64,000 bases of DNA from Datnioides undecimradiatus. Its lineage: Eukaryota > Chordata > Actinopteri > Lobotiformes > Datnioididae. Below, one piece after another: positions 21,246-61,001 of the stretch. Numbering within the stretch: position 1 is the stretch's first letter; each line of letters begins with the position of its first letter. A model generated the notes under the pieces. The model ran no database searches and was not told the DNA's origin. It worked only from the letters and a program-made list of their open reading frames with translations. The stretch lies in assembly GCA_008933995.1 (NCBI GenBank), contig WARS01000052.1, positions 3,844,001 to 3,908,000 on the forward strand, read 5' to 3'. The position numbers and the translations under genes are program-made.

Positions 21246-21959
21246 CTTGAAAAAAAGAGTAAGAAAATACACTGTAATTACCAGACTGTACACTTTTGTA
21301 GAAAAGGGTGGCTACAGTTTTAGGTGCTTGATCTAAAAGACTGTCCTGTAAGGTGGGCGGGAAACAACAGAGGTGTCATGGGGGCTGTGACTAACAATAT
21401 TACCTGCAACCACTGAATTATCCACCTGAGGACAAACAGTTCATTAAGCCATCATCTTAACGATCTATCATGTTCAGAGCGGCTGAAATAGATTTCCGTT
21501 ATCGGGCACTTGAGGACAGCAGGGAGGAAATGTCAGCCAAGAGGCAAATTAAATCTCATAGCTATTTGTTCATACAAAGAAAATCAGGGGGATTTAAATG
21601 TTGTTTGATGGAAAGTGTGGATGAGACAGAGTCCTATCTCTGCGGCTGTTCAGACACTCATCAGTGATAACTGCAGAGAAGCTGCTTTCCCTTACGCGCC
21701 CAGACGGAGAGAATGACAGGCCATTTAGAAGAGCAGTGTTTCTCACTCTCTGCCTCTGCTTAAAAAGGTGGAAAAATACGCCTCAGATCTTCTGAGTCGC
21801 TGTTGCTGCCAACCGCAAGTTGTTAGCCACTGGAAAGGGTTCCTGTGCACATGTTTTCATTTCATTTTGTGTATCTAACAGACAGGATATTGTATAACGA
21901 TCGGTTTGTATTCATGTGAATAAAAGAAGTACGATGAAGAGATTAAACACTGACCTTAC

Positions 21960-48139
<26,180 letters not shown>

Positions 48140-48534
48140 TTAGACTGTGGAGGTTACACACAGACAGCCAAACACTGAGCACCAGTGGGATGTAAACACA
48201 GGTCAGAGCTGAAAGCATGTGTTGTGGATAAGTGCAGGGTTTTCTATGGGTTGTAAAAATTCCAGCTTTTTTTATGAATCCATTGTAAACCCCGACCTAG
48301 ATGGTCAAAATAAACCAAAATGCTTTCTTGTGCTCCAAAAAGCATTTGAAGATATGGTTTAATATTTGTCCCCGACACTCTCAACGTGCAGGTCACAGCA
48401 AAGGCTTCATACACTCATTTTTCTTATTTGTTTAGAAGAGAACTGACAGCTTAAAAACTAGAGTGCTACCGTTGCAGTGAAAAAGCATCACAGTTTCCGA
48501 AATCAAACACAATGTGTTCAGATTACAGCAGCAA

Positions 48535-48900
48535 ATAACAGTTGTTTTCTTAATTAATGAAGACATTGATTATTTTCTTGATTAATCAATTAATTATTTA
48601 ATCTGTAAAACAGCAGAGACCAGTGACACATCGATCCCAGGCTGATATCTTCAAATGCTTCATTTTGTCTGACCATCACTCCAAAACCTAAAAATATGAT
48701 ACTACGATACAAAACAGAAAATCCACACAACAAAACAATCAATCAATTATCAAATAACTTTCTAATGAGTGACCAAGTGATTGACTCTACTTCAAACTGC
48801 TTATTTTGTCCAATTATTAATCTAAAGAAGTTCAATCTACAATCACAGATGACTGACGAAATCAGCAGATGTTTTGACAGATTTGTGTCAAAACGACACT
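48535..48900 (+). repeat. 'aattaatgaagacattgattattttc' family copy, degenerate
   Basis: gacattgattattttcttga, then ttaatcaattaattatttaa, and later cttcaaatgcttcattttgt. Motif order follows a long teleost interspersed repeat (gattaatcgatt ... cccaaagcccaag ... cttgttttgtcc). A second gacaagt/cttattttgtcc-like block near 48.80 kb suggests two overlapping pieces. Confidence 0.5.
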
Positions 48901-50203
48901 CTATTTGCTGACATAATTGTTATTGATGGTTTTCTTCTCATCTAACTGATTAATGGACAAGTCATTTCATGTCTAAAGTCAATACGTAAGCACTCCGCCA
49001 ACCTCTTGCCGGCACCTGCAATCTATATTCTGAGCCCATAAGGAACACAGAGGCTCAGACAGATTGTTGTCGGCAGGAGGTGAGAGGAACTCTGACACGG
49101 CGGCTGTGATTCAGACGTGTGAATATGACAAACTCTCACTATATATGAGAACTGTGTTCCCATGTTTGAAAATAGCACATCACACCTAAGTCACAAGAAA
49201 GCTTCGCTGACTGTTTCTGCTCTTTTTTTTGATTTTCGTCCCGTGTTTATTGCCCTGGTCAAACAAATTGGTCAACACTTCCAGCTATTCCAGCTTTTAA
49301 CCAGCGGCGGTTAATGTCGTAACACACCAACCAATCAGAGCTATGAAAGCCGCATGAGAGCTGGGCGGCACACACGGGCCACAAACTTTCTCAAATTGCA
49401 TCAAAACAGTAACTAAACTTTGTTTCTTAAGCATGAAGTAGGCAATGCAGTAACCCAATCTGGATCAGCACTGGTGAGTTTGACAGTTGGATCTGAGCTT
49501 CAGTCAGTCACTGTATCAAACAGTTTAGATAAACTGTGGCGACTGGCTCGGCCCCGGCAATCTGTCTGATCTGGAGGGTGGCCAGACGCATCTGCCAGAG
49601 CAAATGAAACATGACCTCAGCAGATTCATCTGGTCCTCAGGCTAATCTGTCACAGATTAAGATTTTACACACAAACACATAAAATACACATATAACACAC
49701 TATAGATTAAACTATAGTTTGGCATGTGATCCCATACTTGTATTCAAATGACTTTTTCAGGGGTAAATATGTCACAAACATTCAAAGAATACATTAAAAA
49801 TGTAAAATATAACTAAAAACTTCATTAACAGAAGTCAGTTTGCCGTATTTGGAGCAGTGACTGTATATAAAGTAGTTAAATGAGCTCCATGTCAACAAGC
49901 TACACAGCAAAAAGCTGGTGATGTTTCAGTATTAACAAAATCTTGAGTGTAATGATATATCACACAAGTACTTTGGGCTTTGTCTGCACAGATTTGAACT
50001 CACATTGCTGCATTGGTATTTTGACTTAACTAAACAATCCCAGTCAAGATTGTGCATGCACCACTGACAGCTTGCACTGTTTGCTCCCACAATGCTTCAG
50101 TCCTCTAGAGACAATCAGGAAGTGTCACCATGGCAATACATCCACTCACAGGCGTAGGAAGTACCTCCCAGGTTGTTGCTTCTAGGAATTCCCTGTTGGT
50201 GGT

Positions 50204-50208
<5 letters not shown>

Positions 50209-50262
<54 letters not shown>

Positions 50263-50263
50263 C
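50209..50263. repeat. TG microsatellite
   Basis: About 27 TG units with one GCG interruption, the longest dinucleotide tract in the window. Confidence 0.97.
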
Positions 50264-50365
50264 AGACTTCTCCACAATGAGGCTTTTTAACCCAGATTTC
50301 ACAAACTGTATGCACGTCATCGCAGGAGAAGCTCTTATTAAAAACTGCCATAGCGTTAGGCAGGA

Positions 50366-50402
50366 GTGAGCCTCAGTGGTTGACGCTGTCACCTCACAGA
50401 AA
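50366..50402 (+). repeat. tRNA-SINE fragment
   Basis: gagcctcagtggttgacgct followed by gtcacctcacag resembles the box A region of a common fish SINE (cagtggttagcgctgtcgcc). Very short. Confidence 0.4.
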
Positions 50403-50892
50403 TAATACTCCGGTTTGCAGCAGAACTGAAACAATCAAATTAAAATTAATAAAATTAATTAATATTTATATGCTCAATCTTTTGATAATGAATTCATGAA
50501 ATCATTCTTCAAGCCAAATAGTCTTCTTTTCGCTGTTGCTGGTTCTCACTAGCAGAATATTTGCTGCTCATTTTGTTTGTAAACTGTTTGGGTTTTGGAC
50601 TGTTGGTCAGACAAAATAATCAATATATAGACATAAACCTTTTATTATTATATTAAAGGTATATACCATATACATTTTTTCTGCCCATGTCCTTGAAGGT
50701 TTCCCTTCCAATCTGCTGATTTTCTCTGTTAATCAAATGATTCTTGTGTCTAATATATACATAAAATTGCTGAAAATGATGATTATAATTCTCCAGAGTC
50801 CAGTGTAACGTCTTAAAATGTCCTACTGTGCTACTCAGAGCAGCTTTGTCTGAAACACTCAGTCTGTACAAAACAAAGAAAAGCAGCACTTC

Positions 50893-50990
50893 CAGAACTT
50901 GAGGAGCTGGAATGAGATGTTGAGTTTGTTGGCTGGAAAAATGACTAGTACAGGTATTTGATTATCAAAATCGATGGTAATTCATTGTCT
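50893..50990 (+). repeat. 3' piece of the 'gattaatcgatt' repeat
   Basis: gaacttgaggagctggaatg, then ggaaaaatgact and gattatcaaaatcgatggta match the tail of the same interspersed family (gaagctggaatcagagaatt ... gattatcaaaat). Confidence 0.5.
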
Positions 50991-52180
50991 GCAAATGAAC
51001 TACCTGTTTAAGTGGCAAAATCTTTTCAGGTGTATTCTGGTTTTCTCGTGTGCTTAAAAGACGTGCAGCTCAACAGACTCTACCTCTGAGTGTGTATAAA
51101 TCTGTGATACGGCTCCAGCCTGAATATAAACAGGGAAAGGATGGAACGATGCAATAATATGTACAGGTATTTTCTAAAAATATGTCTCAAATACCCTCAC
51201 GCGCAATACTCTGCAGTCGATCTCTTCTTGGGCACACTTCCCGTCACACTTTTCCTCATCCTACCTGTTCTTCCCTTCCACCCTTTGCCTCTACCCACAC
51301 ATAATCCACTCCGACTCTCCTCAGCTGTGCGTAGAAAAATATCCGTTTGCGCCTCGCAGAATGGCAGATAATTCACCACTGCTGCGAGTCCCACAATGTG
51401 GCAATGCCGTCATTGAGTTTTCTGGAGTTGATTAGCGTAATTATCAACAGAGCGGGGGACTAAAAAGCCCACCAGTCAATCCAATCAAATCAAATCCCAT
51501 TCACTCCGTCTCTACCTTTGAACAGCCCCACAGTGCTGGCGCCTAACCCAACCAGCTAAGTGACTGATGGATGTGAAGTGCACTGAATGGCCTCTGTAAG
51601 GCAAATGCACAGAGGTGAGGCTATTAGACGGTTGATTAAGCAAGTAAGAGCACATTTTCTAGAAGACTTAATGGAAGAAAAATGTGGGTTCCCTAATTTG
51701 AGCCCATGCTGAGCCGGGATATAGTGTCAAATGATTGGACCTGAAATATTAGTTGAATGAACCACGTTTTGTTAGAGAGGCTGGAGAAGCAAACAAAAGA
51801 GAAGGTTATGGTTTATTTTTATGTATATTCATTTTTAGTTGCACGGCATTGAAAGTGGATAAACATGGCTTGGACAGCTTGAATCCACATCATTAAGGCT
51901 GGAAGGGACAGGAAAACAAGCTAGCCTGGTGGTTTTATTCAGAAATAAGGCGAAGAAAAGGAAGAATCTGCATTTTTTTAAATCTAGGATCTTACTTTTC
52001 CACAGGCTGCAAAGTAAACCTTTAAATGTCTCTGGAAATTGAAAATACAGAGGTTCCCCTTTATCCTGAGAAGTAGTGTTAATATATTTCTTGGGGTGCA
52101 CTTCATCGTTTGTTCAGATTAAGCAGTTAAGATTGAACGTGATAATTAGCGAGATTTAAGTGAGATTTATGTCACCTTCA

Positions 52181-52236
52181 GACGCAGCCGGGCTAGCTGT
52201 TTCCACTTGTTTCCAGTGTTTGCGCTAAGCTAATAT
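52181..52236 (+). repeat. CTAAGC-core dispersed repeat
   Basis: gacgcagccgggctagctgt, then ttccacttgtttccagtgtt and tgcgctaagctaat. Confidence 0.7.
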
Positions 52237-52269
52237 CACTGTTTTCTGACTGTGATCTCACACTGAGTG

Positions 52270-52288
52270 CACACACACACACACACAC
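52270..52288. repeat. CA microsatellite
   Basis: About nine CA units. Confidence 0.9.
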
Positions 52289-53850
52289 GATTGGTATTGA
52301 TCTTCTCGTGCTACTCTTGGCAAGAAAGCAGAGAAGCGTATTTTGAAACGAAATGTCAAAAGGTCAAAGATTACACTTTTAACTGTTTGATGAATAACAG
52401 ACTCAGAACCGCGGTGGTCCCTCTGTGTTAAAACTAAAAGAGACTTGATTTAAAAGACCTTCCCCAAAGCCTGAGGACACAGAATCATAACGAGCAGAGC
52501 AGCAAGGGACCAGAAAGATGCAGTAAGCTGCTTTTAAAGTGTTTTGAATTTGCAGAGCTGATGCAAACCTGCTTCTGGACACAAGACATTAGCTCGACGA
52601 TTGCAGTTTTCTACAGAGTGTGTAAACTTTGTCAAACTTCTGTTAGCAGCTGGTAGCATCAAATGGTCACTGAGCAACCGCTGAACGCACGCTTTAAATA
52701 ACCACCAGCTGCAGCTGGGAGGAAAATACAACAAGCAATCTAGGGCCTTAAGCCTGAAGATATTCCTAAGCTTTCAGTCTCTCTTTCTCCACATGCATCA
52801 CTTTAGATTAACACGCTGGAAGTGCTCAAGCATTACTTTGTCAATTGCCCTCAATTACATGTTTTTAATGAAAACGGTCACAAGAAAAAGTGTTTTACAT
52901 TATTCCTCTAGCTCATTCAAAATGGAAAAAAGAGACTTCAAAGACGATTCTTTTACAATATTCATGAGTCTCTAAGATCCTCAAAGCCTTTTAAGAAGAA
53001 CATGTGGCATAACTGCTGGCAAACGCTGGTGGAGACGTCCCAGGCCAGAAAACACACTCATGCTGAATTCAAAACAGCCGGATGGGCAGGAGAGGAGGAG
53101 AGAGAGGGGTTTTGGATTCATCTTGGCACGCCTAATGCTCCAGAAATTAATGCTAAATAACGTCTTCATGCACCAGTGACGCTGTGAACGCATTCCAACC
53201 CCATCACTTGCATGTTTTTCCACGCAGAGACGTTTTGTTTGTCTGCTGAAAGTCTTTCTTATAACAGAGGAGTGAGTGGCTGACAGTGATGTTCTGTCTA
53301 CAGCATCCTCCCGTGTTGCTGAGGTTCCAAGTGTAAGTATTTCATGGATCCTCTTTGGTCCTTTCACACCGACTGTCAAGGGCTTCAGAGTCTGAATTCC
53401 CCAGAGATAAAGAAGCGAGGAACTGGTGAAAGTAATCATTTTAGCACTTCCTCTCTCTCTCTCCCTGATCTCTCCTCACTGACTCGCGCTCCCGTCTGAG
53501 GAGAAAAGATGAAAACTCTTCATCCAATATGACAAATACATATGGGATGTGAAGGATGCATTCAGGCCACACTCACTCTCCGCTGCTCCAGTGTTGCACT
53601 GCAGCATTTTATCTTTAGCGAGCTGACAGTGTACAGCCGAAAGCATCTAACCTCAACTGTCGTCAACAGAGGGAAATATGGCTGAGTTTAATTTGTAGAC
53701 GTCTTCGTAGCCTGCGACATCGACACGTCACCTTCTGCCTTATCAGGCGCAGGAGACAGACATCTCTCGAACGAAGTCTCAACTTTTAGTGTCTCCCTGG
53801 AAAAAAAAAAATATGTCTGCATAGTAGAATGAAATATGGGTCTATAATAA

Positions 53851-54360
53851 ACCATTTTTTTCTTTTTGCCTCATTCCTTTGAATGACAGCCAAACGCATT
53901 ACAAGGGAATAAATGTGGACGGAAATCTAATTACATTTTTATACAGTCTAAATTTACGAACTACTCTGCTGTGCAGGTATCACTTATTTTTCCTCTTTCT
54001 GCTGCTTTGTGAGAACATAGGCGGCATAAAATGTGAGGATTTATCAAAATGCTTCTGCGAATAATATAAAAGCTGAAAATAGAGCCTAAAATCACTCAAT
54101 GGTGGAGCCGCTGGGAGATTTTATTGTAAGCAATGATTGTCGCTGGGCTGACGGCTACAGTTTTTCCGTTTGTCAGTTGTAGACAAAAGAAAAAAACATC
54201 ATTATTACCGCTAATTGAACTTCCACAAAGCCAAAATAATATGCTTAATCAAAAAAAATATTAAATTAAAACAGGAAACTCAAATGAAAAACTTTGTACA
54301 GATTTTTGAGACTTAATATGAGGTAGCTGTGTAATAATATGCTTATTAGATATTAATACC
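53851..54360 (+). repeat. direct duplication, copy A
   Basis: Starts accatttttttctttttgcc and includes tttgaatgacagccaaa, ggaaatctaatta, gctgtgcagg, cataaaatgtgaggattta, agattttattg and ttgtcagttgtagac. Each has a diverged counterpart in the same order in copy B, about 815 bp downstream. Not coding. Confidence 0.85.
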
Positions 54361-54547
54361 ACCTTTATGTCTCTGCGTTACGTGCTGTATGAGGTCAGAG
54401 CCGATATGTAGCCGTTTCCAGAGGCAAACCATCCACCTGCAAGCAGCTCTAACGTTTCTGTGCAACTCAACACATCCCTTTATATTTCTTTAACCTGTAA
54501 AATGTTGAAAAGAAGTTGAGAACAGCTTTGGTTTAACAGGGTCTGAG

Positions 54548-54602
54548 GCAAGCTAACTGCTAACTCCCTCCAGGCTTAATGCTAACGCTAAGTTAAGCTA
54601 AC
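54548..54602 (+). repeat. CTAAGC-core dispersed repeat, degenerate
   Basis: caagctaactgctaactccc, then tccaggcttaatgctaacgc and taagttaagctaac. It lies between the two duplicated copies. Confidence 0.6.
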
Positions 54603-54663
54603 ACGTGGCTGTAGCTTCATATTGGACAGATGGACATGGGAGTGGTATCAGTCTTTTATATTA

Positions 54664-55197
54664 CACCATTTTTTTCCTTTTGCCTCATTGTTTTGAATGA
54701 CAGCCAAATCCAAGTGAATTAATGTGGACTGAAATCTAATTATATTAAATTTACAAGCTATGCTGCAGTGCAGGGATGGGTTATTTTTCCCTGTTTCTGC
54801 TGCTGGGAGCACATATTTGCATAAAATGTGACGATTTAACAAACTGCTGCTGTAAATAGTGCTAAAAATCCCTCAGTGACAGACGTTTTATTGCAAAAAT
54901 AATGCTCCTAGCTGACCTGATTGCTACAATTTTCCAATTGTCAGCTGCAGACAGAGAAAGAACCATCAGTTTTACAAATACAGACAAAATAATGCGCTTT
55001 GCCAAAAATAAAACAATTAAATTAAAATTGCACAAGCATGGGAGAGTCATACTGCATTATGACTAAATGGTATTTAATCATAGAACATAATAAATTAAAC
55101 TCAGACAAATGGTGAAAATCAGGCACAAAAAAGCCTTGCAGAGATTTCTGAGCGCTAACATGAGATGGTTGTGCAATAACAACGCTGCGCGGGCACC
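54664..55197 (+). repeat. direct duplication, copy B
   Basis: Starts accatttttttccttttgcc and carries tttgaatgacagccaaa, tgaaatctaatta, gcagtgcaggg, cataaaatgtgacgattta, cgttttattgc, attgtcagctgcagac and acatgagatggttgtgcaataa in the same order as copy A, with several small indels and one larger insertion near 55040-55125. Confidence 0.85.
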
Positions 55198-57015
55198 AAT
55201 GTCCTTTTTAATAACACTTTCTCGCCCTTGCTCATTTTTCCCCCTGCTCCCTCGTAGCCATAAATTACTCAGCTAATGCCCCAACAGCAGCAGCTATTGC
55301 TGAATCATTCAAAGACCTCAATTAGCAATTAAGAGCTTAATGAATAGAGGTCCTTGCTGGGCCATTTTGCTCCCAGCCCAGAGGAGCCCTGTGGAATCTA
55401 ATCTCTCCTGCAGGAGTTGTACAGTAAATACTGCCTAACGGTGCAGAGAAGATAGAGAATAGCATGTTTTTGGCCACATATAATGAACAACTTGCCTTGA
55501 AGTTTTGAAACCTGTTTACCACAGTATATGCACCTGGATTTTCGCTGGAACTGTTTTGCTGTGGATCTTAACAAGGACGGATGACTGTCAAGCACTATTC
55601 TTATTTTCCCCACCGTTCCTACACCCCATTACCTTCTGCATAATACCTGTCTCGAGTTTGAATTGAAGAAGGAGAGGGGGGAAATGGCAACAAAAGGAGA
55701 GAGATAGAGAAGCAGAGAGAGAAATAAAAAGGGGGTGAGGGAATGAGAGAACTTCAAAAAAAGAGGGGGAAAAGACATTTGCAATGCCAATCATCTTCAA
55801 GGAGCTTAGAACTGGGCCTCAGACCAGAATATCAAAGATGGGAAATGCAGGCATACATCATGCGGTAGGTGTGTGGCACTAGCATATAAATTATTACTAT
55901 GACTCTATCCTTTTATATTACCGTACTATCAGCCTTTTATCATTTATATATTTTCATACCTTTAATGAACCGGCTTTTTGAACTGAACGGCTATGTTTCA
56001 GCGTCTGACAGCCCACAGGTATACGGTTATACGGCGCTCCTGTATGGAAGGTACGCTCCAATTTCCATCAGCTTTATCTCCCCCTCTCTCCTCCAATGTG
56101 AATTTATGGCGGCCCTGCGAAGCGTGGCAACTGAGGGCAGACGATCACGCACCTAAAATGAGTTGTACCATAATCTGATTTGAGCAACCTATAGCCTCGA
56201 CCTGCGATGACGGCAGGGAGATAAAAGCAAGGCTACACCGTGAGATGGAACAAACACGTATTTCTTATCTTGCATCTTACAATAATAGCGAGACTGATTA
56301 TCTCTGCAATCAGGGCATTTGTGCGTGCTTTTATAACACATCGCAAAGCTGATCTTCGAGGTCAGTGTGTGTTATTCGGACAACTTAAAGATATTTGCAC
56401 GGTTAGCGTTTATAAAGGGGAAGTGATGCACAGCGTAGCTTCTTGGGTGACTTTCATGGTAAACAGCTGTTTAGATGTTGCTCTGGGACTTTGTATTGTT
56501 TTATGGGAACATTTTTAACCCCGCTTTTCTTTTTTCCAGCGGCCTTCGCCAACTGTTTTGCTTCAGAGTTGCTCTGTTGCATCACCGTGCATCATGCTGC
56601 TGCCTTCTGAGCATTTTTTAAAGTTTATTCTTTATTCTGTCTGGAGACTTTCCCATTCTCACACAGCGAGAAAACACGGAGGATTACTCCTGCATCAATA
56701 TGTGTATTTGAAGGAAAGCAGGAGAAAAAGACTCCACCTGCTGTTGTAGCAGGGGAGTCCACAGCTCCGCTCGAGGGCATATGAACATATGCCATGCTTT
56801 CCCATATCTCTTGGCATGGACATATTTCTCCGTTTCCTTAATTCTCCTCTTGTGTGACTGCCAAATATAGCATCCGCTCCACTAGGCTAAAGTAACTGGG
56901 TCACTAGAGCTGTGAGTAATTAGCTGATTTCTGCTTTACGGCACCAGAAGGCTGTAGAGCGAGTGAGGTAATGATTTCACTAACTGTGAGGGTGAAAGGT
57001 CAAAGGTTAGAGTGG

Positions 57016-57029
57016 GCAAGAGGTGGCGC
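57016..57029 (+). promoter_or_regulatory. weak CTCF-like site
   Basis: GCAAGAGGTGGCGC keeps the AGGTGGCGC half of the CTCF core, 11 of 14 positions overall. Confidence 0.2.
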
Positions 57030-59666
57030 ACGTGGGGAAGGAGCGTTCACTCAATCTGCAGCTTTGATGGATATGAATGAAACGTATGCATGAAGCGGAG
57101 CTGGAGGTGTGGATGACGTGGAGTCTCCTCACTGTGAATACTGACAACAACATGACTAAGAACTGATTATACCAGTAATTTCATGTCAGGAAAAATTTGC
57201 AATTTAAATGTAAAACAAAACCCAAAAAAGGGGGCTCTGGCATTAACAATTACAAACTGAAAATGTTCTCAGTTTAGTGGAAAAGAAACACAGTGACAGT
57301 GTAGTGAATACATACGATGCTCATTTGAATCCAAATAAATCCTCCACTGTGATAAAACGGGGAAAGATCCAGAAAAAGACAGAACATGAAGTCATTTGCT
57401 GCCTAGATTCTATATTTATTCACAAGCATTTCACAACAGGTACACCTGACAATATAATGCAATCCAACCCAATATTCATGCAATAAATGCCACATTTGTA
57501 AAGCTCACAGTCACCAGTCTTTTAAAAGCATATTCCAGTTTTGGTTTAAGAAAAGATTCAATTTAAGAATAAAGCTGCCAGATTTCGTCCATCTCTCGAT
57601 ACTTTCTCAACACCAAACCCATTCGGTTCTAATAAAGATTCTAAAAAAGTTTATTTTACAATATAGTTTCACCTTTTAAAAGGGCTGAATAAGCTCCCAC
57701 AACAGCACCGGTCATTTTCCAAACGCTTTCTGTTAAACTGGATTTAATTCAGCTGTAAAAACTGGATGTTTGTGCAGTTGTTTTCATTCAAGAAACAAAG
57801 ATCCTGGAGTTGTTGATTCTTGGTCTTGGTCCCTTTTCTTTTTTTCATTTCTCTGCTCGCCTGTTAACTAGTTTTCGTGGTCTCACTCGCAGCAGGTGGT
57901 GCTCGTGAATTACAGGTTGTTGGGAAACTGAGGTGTGTCCTGTGCAGTCGGGCAATCATAGCAGGTGGTTTATGGGTTACTGAGACAGCAAACACGCTAA
58001 AGTTCACACACCAATTTGTAATCCCATTTTTGCGCCTACCCCCTGGACACAAATATGTGGATATTTTCTAATATCTTGCTAAATTCCTATCTTCTTCAAA
58101 TTAGCCGAGCTACCAAGCTATATCAGGCTTTGATATACAGACGATATGTGCGAGCGGGATTAATTCATTGTTGGTTTTGTTGTCAGTAAGCAGAAGGTGC
58201 CTTTAAACCTCTTAACTGGGGCCAATATAATGTCATCCAATCCAAAGTTCATGTAGTGACAGTAACATTTTAGTTAAATTTGTGGGGTGATGTGACAGAT
58301 CAGATGTTTATGTTTATGTCTGTGGTAAATTGGGCTTCTGTGCATAGTTATTTTGTTGAATAAGAACACAAAATACCTATATATGTGCCCTTGCATAGAG
58401 AAGATGCATTTCAATGTCTGTTTGAAAAAGATTAAATGAAGCTTTCTGGGCTAGTTTGAAATATACAGGAACTCTGAGAGAGCGTTATCATAATGTTTCT
58501 TATCTTGGGTGCAACTGCGTTTTTAGCCCTTTGAATGTGGGGTGCAGAGCTTGAAATAGCTCCGAATAAGACGTGTGCTGTGGAGAGGGCAGGGGTTAGC
58601 GAGGAGAGACACTCCAGACTTCAGGCAAGAATCAGCTCAGCTCGAGCCAGCTGCCAGAGTAATAAAGTGTTGGCAGCTGTCCACGGTGCTGAAATCAACC
58701 GCTATCTCTTTGAATGGAGAATAAAAGGAGCTGGCCGTGGTGCTGAGATACTGATGCTGCTAGGCTAATGGCACGTCTCACAACAGAACTGAGCATCAGG
58801 TGCATGCACATACTGTGGAAGTTGTTTATCCAAACTGCTGCTTTCCAATGGCTGAAAAGGCGGCATTGAAAAATGTGTTGAATATGACTAATGCAGGCGT
58901 GGAACATAGCGTACGGATCCAAGAATAGGAAGATCTAATAGGGAGCAGTGGGTATTGCCACATGCATAATGTAACATAGAACTGGGTATCATACATGTGT
59001 GAGTTTTGATGCATTTTGTGCTACAGTGGCGCACTCTTTCACACGAGCATGCCATCATCCCTCTCTCTCCTTTTTGTTGTTTGTCTGACTCACTCATCTG
59101 TTTTTCCTCTCTCCGGTTATCTTTCACATGCAGGGTTATAAAAAGAGACAAGAGAGAAGCGGCTCCCCTAATCTGTTCTTTGACCTATAGCCTGAAAGCT
59201 GGAGCAGCCTCTAAAAAATGTTTTTCATCCGTATCTCGAAGAAGATAGATTCTGTGGCGCGTGGCTTTTCAGACAGCCCACATCGTACACCTGCTAAGGG
59301 TCAATGATCATCCCGGCCCACGGATGCAGAAACGTAAAGACGGGCCCTCGACTGAGCAGAGACAGATTACTGACCGGTCCAGAAATGCCTGGCTAAACTT
59401 TATTCCTTCCTGTCTTCCTTCGTCCTCTCTGGGCTCATAGTGATTCAGTGCATGCGTATATAGGCTGGCTATTCCAGAGCCAGCCTCACACTTCATCCCG
59501 GGTGAGAGATAAGTATTGTTTGCGTAGCAGCACATTTCATGCTCGGCTTCCCCCACCTGTTCCCTGACCTGCAAAGTCTGAAGGCTGGAATAGCTGTCAA
59601 ATGCCTTCACCCGTATCTTTTCCAGGATGATTGAAAGGAGGTTTTGTCTCGAGCCGTTTTGAAAGC

Positions 59667-59699
59667 GTTTCTTTTTTTAAAAAAAAAAAAAAAAAAAAA
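59667..59699. repeat. T-run / A-run pair
   Basis: Seven T then about 22 A, a self-complementary homopolymer junction. Confidence 0.9.
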
Positions 59700-60054
59700 G
59701 CAACAAACTTTGGTCGAGGGATTTTTAAAGATGTGATGCCAGCGGTCATTTAAAAGGGTAATGTCACGTTTTCTTTTTTTTCCCCGGCTGTTAATCGCAG
59801 GCGATTTTGTGTGTTTTTTAATTTGTCGCCTGCAGGTTTGTGGGTGAATTCTGGCTGCATGTCAAGGTCAAACTATTAATCAAATCTATCAGTCTGATTT
59901 GCATAATGAATTGCTGCAAAATTGGGCCTTGAAGACACCCCCACCCACCCTCCTCCCCTCCGACACTGACTCATTCAGGCAGTTTAAGTTTCCAAGCTTC
60001 TCTGCGAGTGATGTTTGACTGTATCCGCCAGCTATCACTCCCAAACGCAAAGAG

Positions 60055-60056
<2 letters not shown>

Positions 60057-60094
<38 letters not shown>

Positions 60095-60102
60095 ATGTGT
60101 GT
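60057..60102. repeat. TG microsatellite
   Basis: About 18 GT units, then a CATGTGTG tail. Confidence 0.97.
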
Positions 60103-61001
60103 AGCAAGAGAAACAGGGCGGAGGAGCACAGCTGTGTCTGGTTCAATTGGCAGGAATCTGTTGTTGCTCCTGTTTTGTTTTGCACAGCAGTGATTTGCAT
60201 TCATTCATGAGACTTGTTTGAAATGTTCCCAAATGTTGCCACTGAAAGGCAACTTTAAAGGGCAAAAATCCCGCGCTCTGTGACATTTTCTATCACTTTC
60301 CATCAGTCCTGCAAAGAATAAGCACTGTGGATTTTATGATGCTGTTTCATGTGTGTTTCTGTCGACTTTTGGAGACACATCTGCTGCATTAAAAGATTTA
60401 AAACTATTTGACAATTCAATGCAAATCCAGCTTTGTCCGGCATGACATTCGGTTTGAAAAACAAAAAAGTTCCCATTTGCTCGTTAAGGCTGCACGAAGA
60501 AGTACAGAGAAAATGCCAAAACAAACTCCAGCAAAGTTAAATTCCTCACCTATTAGAAAAGCAAAATCCTCAAAGGTGAAAATCAAAACTGTTATTTTTG
60601 CGCCCTCGGAGACGTACAGCCTCCAACACCAGAGAAACACTGCAAGATCAGAGAAAAGCACCAAAACCACACCAAAACAAGCCATGATAAAGGGTGGAAA
60701 AAGCCTGAAAATAAGCAAAAGGTGGGTGATTATAACAAGTGAGCTCGTAAAGAAGCTGCTTCGGGAAGAGAAGAGGAAGAGAGAGAGGAGGAAAAAAAAA
60801 TATCAAGAGCGTCCGCAAGCACGTAGAGATATTTCTCAGTGGATGTCGCCGGAGCAACAACACTCAGCATCCAAGATTTAAATCATTGCATGCAGAAAAC
60901 GAGAAAACATGTTTCCCCGTGTCGCAACACCAAGACAAGAAAGGAAGAAAAAGAGGATAAAAATATGCTTTTAAGAAAATGTCAGTGGAAAATGTACTCA
61001 C

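Noticed and set aside
52981-53439. 152-codon minus-strand ORF, the second longest unassigned frame
   Set aside because: No family resemblance, no compositional signature of coding sequence, and flanking acceptors do not join it to RALYL in phase with a sensible product.
60408-60881. 157-codon plus-strand ORF, lysine/arginine-rich
   Set aside because: Purine-biased DNA gives this kind of chance basic frame (KKLLREEKRKRERRKKK). There is no recognisable domain or splice context, and it lies opposite the candidate RALYL promoter.
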